From Hippophae tibetana (Eukaryota; Streptophyta; Magnoliopsida; Rosales; Elaeagnaceae), in assembly GCA_037013495.1 (NCBI GenBank), contig CM072802.1, positions 45,422,501 through 45,486,500 on the forward strand: 64,000 bases of DNA, written 5' to 3'. Shown one piece after another: positions 23,119 through 31,832 of the stretch (its first letter is position 1; each line of letters starts with the position of its first letter). Position numbers and translations under genes: made by a program. The notes under the pieces are model-generated. The model made no database searches. It was not told the DNA's origin and saw only the letters and a program-made list of their open reading frames with translations.

Positions 23119-23590
23119 TATCAAAGGGAGTGATCATTATTTGTGATGTCTCAAGGTTTGGGTTCTAAGGAATTTTTTCCTTAGGGTTATAATCTGATCA
23201 TCTTCAACACATTCTTAGCAAATCAATCATTTCTATTCCTTTGAGTTCGCAAGTTCCTAGGTTGCTCGCCTAAAGGGTCCACATTTTTTTCTTTTAGGGT
23301 GTCTTACTTATAAAGAAGAAGAGCTCTGTAATTTAGAGGCAACATGAATATTCAATAATGAAAATAAAATTTCAGAAAGCTTCTTGCTTTAACTTCTTGT
23401 GTTCTTGATTGAATGCTTGAATTCGACTTATCAAAGGGAGTGATAATCCTTTGTAACGTCTCAAGGTTTGGGTTTTAAGGACTTTATTTCCTTAAGGTTC
23501 TAAAATGAACATCTTCAACATTTTTTTAGCCAATCAATCATTTCTATCCCTTTGATTTCATGGGTTCCTAGGTTGTTCGTCTAAAAGATA
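23119..23590 (+). mobile_element. Gypsy LTR fragments, copies 2 and 3 in tandem
   Basis: Copy 2 (23119-23282) starts at ATTATCAAAGGGAGTGATCA and ends CTAAAGGGTCCACA. Copy 3 (23283-23590) starts earlier in the LTR, at the AAAGAAGAAGAGCTCTG block, and ends CTAAAAGATATACATCACA. Both match the end of copy 1 (22165-22663). Three successive LTR ends suggest unequal recombination between LTRs, or repeated template switching. Confidence 0.7.
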
Positions 23591-24116
23591 TACATCACAT
23601 ATGAACGATAATAAGTCCTTCTTAACCAATTTAATTCTCGCCAATGTTGGATCAATTACATTTGATGATGGTAATAAGGTGTTGATCTATGTTAGAAGAT
23701 TTATCAATACCTCTGGTATCCCTGAACTCAAAGATGTTCTATATGTGGAAAGAATCATGGCTAACCTCATCAGTATCAGTGAAATTTGTCATAACAAAAA
23801 CACCATTAAGTTTACTCAAACTGATTGTATTGTGTATGATGAGTCGGGTGGAACTTTAGTCATAGGTGTTAGATATGATGATAATTGTTACTATGTAGAA
23901 AATCCTTTTGAAGTTGTTTGTAACAAGTTATGTTTGAGCACTAAAGAATTATGGCATCAATGTCTTAGGCATGTTAATTATAAATTGTTAAATAAAATAT
24001 CAAATCTCAGTTTTTGGGGTCTCCCTTCTATCACCTTTATACCTGAAGACGTTTATGGACCATGTCAGATGGGTAAACAAAGCAATGGTGATGACTCTAT
24101 GAAATTAGAGTTATAA
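23591..24116 (+). pseudogene. SIRE-like copia pre-integrase region
   Basis: The frame opens with HMNDNKSFL, the segment after the copia protease that normally reads HMTGDKS. VGSITFDDGNKV, ELKDVLYVERIMANLIS and the zinc-binding pre-integrase motif (LWHQCLRHVNYKLL...CQMGKQ) follow. In the HHCC integrase zinc finger the histidines are kept (LWHQ, RHVN) but the first cysteine of the C-x2-C pair reads G (GPCQMGKQ). The 171-codon frame is open but ends at foreign sequence, so the integrase catalytic core is absent. Confidence 0.8.
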
Positions 24117-25935
24117 ATGCACTTTTCCAATTAATATTTTCTTGTTTTATTCAACAAATTGTATTTTTGAAATTAAAAATATTAAAATATGAACTATATA
24201 GTGAAAAAGGGTGAAAATATAATTTTTGGAATTTCTATGGATTTTTTATGAATTATTAACACATGCCCAATGAGAAGATGCCACATGGATTCCATATAAG
24301 CATGAGAGCTAATGGGAAATCCACATGGATAACACGTAAGGATAGAGCATGAATCACATAATGCTACTTATTCCCAATGATGCAGCGATATGCCACTTGT
24401 TAGTAAGGTGTTCATTTTGAGTTGGTCGCGTGGTCAAAAGTCTTGCCACATGTCATAATGCATTTCATCCATTCCTTCCAACATCGTACTATGCGATCTA
24501 TGACCGTGAATCATGTTGCACCACATGACACTGACTCAGTATGCGTTGACCAAACCAGTCCTTTCATACCATGCGTGTTACCCAGTAAAACCTACATGTC
24601 AGGTGTTGTACTCTTATTGGTTGGCATTGTTAATTTTTTCCTTTTTTTATCTTAGCCTTTGATCGAAAGTTGATCTAACGATCCAAATTCCACCTAAGCT
24701 TAATTGAATCCCTTAATGAGTTGAAATTAACATAATTTTAATTAGATTTTGAAGCCAAGAAGAGAGAAAAATACATAAAAATCCAAAAAGAGATATAATT
24801 TTAGTGGATATTCAATAGATGATTGATGCTACAATTCAATAGATTGATTGTATTTCTTCTTCTTTTCCTTTATTTATCAATTTTTGTGTTTTTCTGTATA
24901 AAAAATATGAACTTTATAAACAAAATTATGTCTTGCTAATTTTTTAATCTAGGGGTCTTATGAACCCAATTTTTACCATATGATGATCTAATATTTTATA
25001 TATCCCAATTATGATTTAAATTTAATTATATTATTGATAATTGTATTTTATATAGTTATTTTCATCTATTTTATTAATTGTAATTGCTATGTTCTTAACC
25101 TTTTTAGTTGATTTTAGTTGAATAAATTAATATTTACTGTTTATTTGTTAAAAAATATATTTTTAAGAAAATTAAATAATTTGAATCCAAAACGTACTTA
25201 ATTGAAAATTTATATCTAAAAATATAATTTAAAATGAAAGAGTGCTTAATTGTAATTTATAATAGTCTAAAATATAATTTGAATTAAAATTGGGCTTAAT
25301 TTTAATTAAAGAAAGTTTAAAATTTAATTTAAATTAGAAAAGGGCTTAATTGTAATTAAAGAAACTTTAAAATTTAATTTGAATTAAATTGGAGGGCCAA
25401 AATGCAATTAAGAAAGGTTTAATTTTCTGCGCAAGAGAGAAGAAGGCAACGTGCACCATCACCCACGCACGCCACGTGAACTGTCAGATCAGAAAAGCAA
25501 CTGTAAGGATTAACGCGTGTTTTTCAAACCCGACCAAAGCGATTGGACGTAGGTTTTATGGTTATACACTGCTCAGTACCCCATATGGGGCCCACCTATC
25601 GCGCAGGTCGGCGTGCAGGGTGGGACCCACGTGTCTTTATGTGTATGCCAAAATCCACGATTTTCTGTAGCGCAATCACATGTAGGGTGGGACCCCACAT
25701 GTCCCACCATTCCTTGTAGCCAATCATGTGCTGACATGTGGCATGTTTCGGTGAATGCAAAAATGTAGAATCACGCACATGTTCCAGTAGTTGTTCCCCA
25801 CTTTCTCGGCGCCGCTTATCCCGTGCGACAATTCCTCGTGCACCCGTTCTTGGCACCCTATGAGATGCTGCCATATGTCCCACTATTCCTTTCAGCGAAT
25901 CAGACATTGACACGTGGCATGCTGTTGTGATTGAT
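24117..25935. other. Unidentified 1.8-kb block replacing the copia integrase core
   Basis: It lies between the pre-integrase segment and the integrase C-terminus. The left part has repeated CCACATG words, and 25230-25400 is a degenerate tandem repeat (GGGCTTAATTGTAATTAAAG, about 55-60 bp period). The right third (25420-25930) is GC-rich, with CACGTG-type words and recurring TGTCCCACCATTCC / TGTCCCACTATTCC and GACATGTGGCATG / GACACGTGGCATG. No coding frame is convincing. It may be a non-autonomous element or a solo LTR, but I found no matching termini or target-site duplication. Confidence 0.5.
25230..25400. repeat. Degenerate tandem repeat, unit about 55-60 bp
   Basis: Three to four copies of GCTTAATT(G/T)TAATTAAAG followed by (A/T)TAAAATTTAATTTGAATTA are spaced 55-62 bases apart, inside the unidentified block. 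They drift increasingly toward the left. Confidence 0.6.
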
Positions 25936-27870
25936 ACTAAACAAATTTCAAGCTAAGAGTGATCTTGGAATATTCATAGGATACTCCAACAATAGTCATA
26001 TTTAAGAACATCTACCATCTTGGAGTCAATCAATGTTGTGATTGATGAATCTAGTGCTACTAAACTTGTTGAATCAGATGACAATGAATTTTTTGGTGAT
26101 TGGACTTCTTCAGACAGTGTCATCAATAATGTTGAGACTCATCCAACAATGACTCCTATTGATCCTGTCAGAAGTTCTAAGAATGAAAGAGGTGATCAAG
26201 AAGACTTTTCAATTCCTAAGTGGGAAAAGAAAGCTCATTCTACTAACAACATCATTGGTAATATAGAAGGATGTGTTAAGACAAGAGACTTTGAATTAGA
26301 TGTGCTTCATTTTAATTCTTCTTCCCAAGAATGTAAAAGAAGCTTTATAGGACGTACATTGGGTCAACTCCATATAGGAATAAATTAACCAATTTAAGAG
26401 AAATGATGTTTGGTATCTTGTTCCCAAACCTCTAGACAAACATGTTATTGGTACCCATTAGTTGTACAAGAACAAAGAAGATGAAAATGGAATCATTGCT
26501 AGAAATAAATCTCATCTTGTTACACAAGGGTATACCCAAATTGAAGGGATAGACTTTGATGAAACCTTCATTCTCGTTGCTCATCTTGGGTATGTTAAAC
26601 TACTTCTTGGTTGTTATACTACTCCTTGGTCTTGCCTACTTTTTTAGGTTTAAGGTATAACAAATGGATGTCAAAAGTGCCTTTTGGAATGGAATCATTA
26701 AAGAAGAAATTTTTGTGGACAACCAAAGGTTTTGAAGATCCACACTTTACAAATCATGTCGTGAGACTAAAGAAAGCGCTTTATAGATTAAAACGAGCTC
26801 CTTATGCATGGCATGAATGTCTCACCATGTTTCTCCTTAATAACCATTTTTTGAGAGGAGGTGGTGATAAAACCTTATTATTTTAAGAATTCAAGAGTTG
26901 GTTATTATTACTCAAGTCTATATTGATGGAATTATTTTTGGTTCCACTAAAGATGCCTTTGCTCAAACTTTTGCTGCAACCATGCAAAGTGAATTCGAAA
27001 TGACCTTAGTTGGTGAACTAAAATTGTTTCTTGGTTTTCAAATCAAACAAATGGTAGATGTGATCTTTCTCTCCCAACCAAAATATGCCAAGGATCTAGT
27101 TAAGAAGTTTGGGTTTGGATAATGCCTCTTCTACTTGAACTCTTATGAGCACAACTATGAAACTCCATTAAGACTCTTTAGGCTAGGATGTTTAGAAAAC
27201 TTTGTATAGGAGCATGAGCGGGAGTATTTTTTATTTAACTACTAGTCACCTAGACATATCTTTCAATGTTGGAGTTTGTGTTGGATATCAAGCTAACCCT
27301 AAAGAATTACATCTAGTTGTTGTAAGAAGGATCATTAAATATGTTAAGGGTACATCAGAAGTTAGTATTTGGTATCCTAGAGATACTACTTTAGAGTTGG
27401 TTGGTAACTCTAATGCTGATAGGGATGGTTGTAATGCTGATAGGAAAGTACTTTAGGTGGTTGTTTATACTTGGAAATTCCTTGATCTCCTGGCACAGTA
27501 AAAAATAGAGCTCACTTTCTCTTTTGACTATTAAGGTTGGATATATTACTGTTGGTTTGTGTTGTTCTCAATTACTTTGAATGAAAGAAATGTTATTTGA
27601 TTATGGTATCCAAGTTAAAAATCTTCTCTTACATTGTGACAACACCAATGCTATTTATATTTCAAAGAATCTTGTCCAACACTCAAGGACCAAGCACGTT
27701 GATATTCGTCACCATTTTAGAAGAGATCTCGTTGAATCAAACACCTTGATTCTACACCATATATGCACTGATTGTTAACTTGATAAAATTTTCACTAAAC
27801 CTCTAGATTTTCAAAGGTTTGAATCCTTTAGAAAATCTAAAGATATTTGTCTCTCTCCTTGAGAGATCTG
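25936..27870 (+). pseudogene. SIRE-like copia integrase end, reverse transcriptase and RNase H
   Basis: The integrase C-terminus begins AKSDLGIFIGYSNNSH (25955 on), and the linker at 26020-26388 starts ESINVVIDES. RT starts near 26405 (VWYLVPKP, then RNKSHLVTQGYTQIEGIDF, FDETF). It continues with YRLKRAPYAWH and the catalytic block reads YIDGIIFG, where active copia RT has YVDDIIFG, so one aspartate is lost. RNase H pieces follow (YRSMSGSIFYLTTSHLDIS; HCDNTNAIYISKN; SRTKHVDIRHHF; FTKPLDFQRF). At least five stops or shifts break the frame. The enzyme would copy element RNA into DNA; this copy cannot. Confidence 0.85.
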
Positions 27871-29112
27871 TTTTGTATTCTTCAGATTTGAACATGTATG
27901 ACAACATTTTTCTAAAATGTTTTATTTCTTTTACTTGTGTCTTAACATTGTGAATTTATATGGATATTTTTGAGAAGTTTGTGTGTTCCTTACTTAATGA
28001 TTTGTATGACTTTAACAAGCGTTAAAATCCATGTGTAGTGTCTCTCGAGGAAAAATCATAGGTGATGCTTAGATAGAAAGATGATTTAGGACTTCTTTGA
28101 TCCACTTGTTCTTTCTTGCTACCCTTGTCTACTTATCCTTAGTTCCCTCTCTTGAGCCCTTTTGTTATATCTTCGTTTCTTTACACGTGTTTGGCCAGCT
28201 TAAATGATAAGTCCTACTTACCTAGCACTCCTTTTGTTTAGTTTCAACATTTCCTTGTTGAATGCTTTTACATTAGGACTGGATGTATTCCTCTCGAGAA
28301 AATACTGTAAACAAAAAGGCGAAAGAAAGAAAAAGAAAACAAAAGAGGGGATAAATAAATATATGTTTTTTATAAAAAAAAGGGGTAGGGAAAGAAAGAA
28401 AAAGAAAACAAAAAAAAGGTTCATTGAACTCTTGTCTAAATATCCATTGAAAAGGTTTGGGAACATTCTTAAGTGATCCATTTTGGGAGGTACAAGAAAA
28501 AGCTTCTCTATTTAATGGATAACCTCTTTTGGTTATAAGTTCTCTGCTTGAAGTAAAGGTCTATCTTCTAAAGGTATGCTTTTATTTAAAATGTTTCTTC
28601 TCTTCTACCCAACCCTTAGCCTATCTTTACAAGTCTTAAAAGACCTATTGATTTCTTCTGAGCTTGTACTTACATTAGTGGAGAGAGAGGCTACTTCTAG
28701 ACTTATGAAGTTTGGTTTAATTTGAGTATATTTCTCTATTTTCTTATTTTTCTTGATGCCCAATAGAGTAAACATGTTTTGCACAACACACACTGAGCTT
28801 GAAATCAATTTTTATTCATACTCCTATTTGATTATAGCATGGATTGGTGGCCCTATAAATGTTTACGTAAAATTCATTGTTTAATCTAAATTCACTTTTG
28901 ATCTTTGAATTTTCTCAATCTAATCTCTCTTTACTTCTTATTTCTGTATGCCTTCTCTCCCTCATTTTTAGGTATTTCTTTTAATTTTGTGCCAAAAAAG
29001 GGAAAAAAATTCTATGCACAACTATATGTTTTTACCATGTTATGTGTTCATGGGCTGTGAGTATAGGATTGCACTATATATTGTTGTCTGACTTGTATGC
29101 ATTTAGGGGGAG
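27871..29112 (+). other. Untranslated 3' region of the SIRE-like element with polypurine tract
   Basis: There is no coding frame between RNase H and the 3' LTR. Two AAAGAAAGAAAAAGAAAAC runs (about 28322 and 28391) make frames of lysine/arginine only. The region ends TTTAGGGGGAG, the polypurine tract that primes plus-strand DNA next to the 3' LTR. Some SIRE-type elements carry an env-like frame at this position; none is left here. Confidence 0.7.
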
Positions 29113-30698
29113 TGTTGCATGAAATCAAAGGGAGTTGTGTTATTTTCTTGTTTTAGTTATATAATTGTGTTTCTTTGTTGAGGTAACACAATATCATGTG
29201 GTATGATTACATGTTGTTTTTGTATGGTATGTTTCATAAGGTATATGTTTGTTTCATGTGTGTAGGTTACATGGGTAAAGTGATGTCTTGGAGCTTTAGA
29301 TGTTTTTTGTGCAGTGGTGCTGAGATCCTCTTATTTTAGAGTGATAGAATGTGTCTTTTTGGTTTTGGTATGCATTATTATGTTATTCATGGGAGCAAAC
29401 AACTTTAGATCATCTTCATGATCTTCTCATGCTCGATAAGTTTATGTATTTATTTTTGTATTGTTTTCATAAGGAAAGCCAAAGAGGGAGAATGTAAGTC
29501 TCGTAGTCCTCGTGTTTGTGTGTTGACTTTCTGTGTAACAAAACACAATGTCCGTTTTATTTTACTTAGTGTTTTTATCTTTCTCTATGTAAGGTTGGTT
29601 ACTATAGATCAATAATTCATACACTTACATAGTTAGATACATTTTGTATGCAAGAATTTTTACACATAGCATAGGGTTGGTTTTTCATAGTGTGTATGCT
29701 AGGTACATTGTTAGTTTTTGATGAGCGAGTGTGCAAGCGAGTTGACATTTTTACTTGTGATTTTTAGCGTGTTTTAGGGATGTGTAATTATGGATCATAA
29801 TTGACATTTTTCAAAAACTAAAAATGTAACTTTCTGCATCTCACCACCATTCTCGCCATGGACCTCGCTACCACCCTTGGTGAGGTGGTTGGCGAGGTGA
29901 TCAACGAGGTCGTTGGTGAGATGGACGATCATTAACTATAAATATCCCATCTCTTCAATTGTTTCTTAATTCAAAAAACCTGTCATAACTCTATAAAAAT
30001 TTCCATTGATTTTAAGTTTATATTTACCAATTATACATGTAATAGTGATATATTCATATGAGCGTAGAATAGTGTGAGATGCAATTTTACATGGTGAGTG
30101 AATACTTTTTCTGTGTGAGTAGTATTCAAAGGTTGTATTAGTTTATTCTACACATTACTATTTTACTGTATCTGATCACATCACATTAAGTGGTGTTGGT
30201 TTTGGAGGATAGTTAGGTTTGTGTGTCGAACCAAGCAATTATAGAAGTAGAAAGCATAAGCAACAATAGTAGTTATGACAGAATTCTTAGTTGATAGAGG
30301 TAATATTAGTTTTATTTCTTTTAGAGTTATAAAGATCATATTGATTAGTAAATTGTTAGGCAACCCAAGGATATTATCCCATAGATATGGTCTCTATATG
30401 AGTTTACCTCCTTATATCTTGTGTTATGCATGCTTAATTGTGGAGCTAGTATAATCTCAGTTTAAGTTTTGTATGTTAAAACATATGATTAGTGCATTTT
30501 TGATCTCTCTATCTAACTTTCAATTTATTTATAATTTCTTACTCTGAATTCTATCTACTGTTTTGATATTATATTGGTAATGCTTTTGTTCAATGTATTG
30601 CTTTCATTCTGTTATTTTGTTTGTTGCTTGTATGGATGAGTTCATTAGGAGTTTCTATCTTCTTACCCTTATAGTGTACCAGGTTGTGGACATTTTCA
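29113..30698 (+). mobile_element. 3' LTR of the SIRE-like copia element
   Basis: It runs from TGTTGCATGAAATC after the polypurine tract to GGACATTTTCA at 30698, 1586 bases. TATA-like CTATAAATA lies at about 29937. Upstream are repeated GAGGTGGTTGGCGAGGTGA words and the CTCACCACC...GGTGAGGTGG inverted repeat. The last 1.1 kb is shared with 18346-19467. Flanking sequence on the right (30699-30768) is LINE ORF2. Confidence 0.9.
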
Positions 30699-30768
30699 AG
30701 ATCATTTAGCCATAACATTTAAAGTTTAAAATATTGGTAGTAGCAAGACAGTGAAGAGGAAAAAGCCT
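30699..30768 (+). pseudogene. LINE ORF2 sliver between two inserted elements
   Basis: Seventy bases read DHLAITFKV, a stop, then NIGSSKTVKRKKP. SDH.AI is the conserved C-terminal motif of the LINE endonuclease, and a basic KRKKP stretch leads into the linker before reverse transcriptase. The last five bases, AGCCT, are repeated at 40783-40787 after the Athila-like insertion, where ORF2 carries on in the same frame with FLNFKELW. Confidence 0.8.
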
Positions 30769-31238
30769 ACTTGCTAAATTTGTAAGCAATAGTTATGTAA
30801 GTATATGTATTGCAAACAAGTAATATAATGATAGTAAAAAAACATTCTCATAGTGATTGTAACATTCAAAATTAATGTAAAAATTTAGAATTAAATATCA
30901 ATTTTATATGTGTTGAGTAATAAAAATAAAAGAATTAAAAGTAAAATAGCAAGTAATAAGTTGTAACAATAAAGTAATAATCAAAATTAACTCACCAAGA
31001 GAAATAACAAAAAATTTGAGTGATTTGGATAACTATTATTACAAATGAAACAAGTTGATGCAGTTAGTGCACGATTGCTAAGGAAATGCTATGACAAAGC
31101 TACAACAAACTACACCAGTAATCAGAATTCTAGAATACAAAGGATTCTTTTGAATCTGCGATGTTCATACCTTATACGGTTCAATTAAACATATACCTAT
31201 GTACTTAAAAACATCAATTCAAGAACCAATTATTTTGG

Positions 31239-31243
31239 GTTAT
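31239..31243. repeat. Target-site duplication GTTAT, left copy
   Basis: GTTAT here and at 33218-33222 flank the solo LTR. The sister LTR has a single GTTAT at 39770-39774, in TTTTGGGTTATGTGAGA, which is the undisturbed site. Confidence 0.95.
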
Positions 31244-31585
31244 TGATGAGTGCTCAAAAAACACTAAAATAACCATGATTTTATGCACATTAATTGATTA
31301 AAAATATATATATTTATATGTTTTATCATATATTTATATATATTTATCTTTTTCAGAATCACGGGTATTTTATTGTTTTTCAGGTATTTTGGCTTAAAAA
31401 CGTAACTTAAAGACTCAAAGAGAAATACTGGAAGCAATACATCACAAATATATTAATAAATAAATGGGGAAAGGTCAAAAAATATGCAAAAATTGGACAA
31501 AATGGGTCAAAAAGGTCAAAAATGAGAAAAACGCGCCGCTGCGCCGCCCTGCCGCGCCGAGCGCGCAGCAGCGCCCAATCCCGCG

Positions 31586-31678
31586 CCAAGCTGCGCGCGG
31601 CTACTGTTCCTCTGCACCAAGCTGCGTGCGGCTACTGTTCATCTGCGCCAAGCTGCGTGTGGCTACTGTTCATCTGCG
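31586..31678. repeat. 31-bp GC-rich minisatellite, three units
   Basis: CCAAGCTGCG(C/T)G(C/T)GGCTACTGTTC repeats at 31586, 31617 and 31648 with exactly 31-base spacing. It lies in the U3 of the solo LTR. Other LTR copies have different GC-rich sequence at this position and lack these units. Confidence 0.9.
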
Positions 31679-31732
31679 CACACCGACGCCCGTTTCACCC
31701 CATTTTTCACGTGCAACCGCCCCATGACATCA

Positions 31733-31746
31733 TGATGACGTCATCA
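31733..31746. promoter_or_regulatory. bZIP-type palindrome TGATGACGTCATCA in LTR U3
   Basis: This is a perfect 14-base palindrome with the TGACGTCA core known to bind plant bZIP factors. It sits about 80 bases upstream of the TATA box, with a CACGTG G-box 20 bases further up. The copy at 6505-8308 has a decayed version (ATGATGTCAATAATGACATC, around 6943). It likely drives LTR transcription; this is inferred from sequence only. Confidence 0.65.
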
Positions 31747-31824
31747 ATGACCTCAGCAATTCCATTACGCGTTTTTACATTTTTTTAACATTTTTTTTAC
31801 TCATTTTTTCTCTCCATCCTCACC

Positions 31825-31832
31825 TATAAATA
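31825..31832 (+). promoter_or_regulatory. TATA box of the TGATGAG LTR
   Basis: TATAAATA in CACCTATAAATACCCCC is followed within 40 bases by a CT-rich leader, as in plant LTR promoters. It marks the end of U3. Confidence 0.75.

Noticed and set aside
28204..28476. Lysine/arginine-rich frame as an env-like or nuclear protein
   Set aside because: It comes from two AAAGAAAGAAAAAGAAAAC simple repeats, and its antisense frame is equally open.
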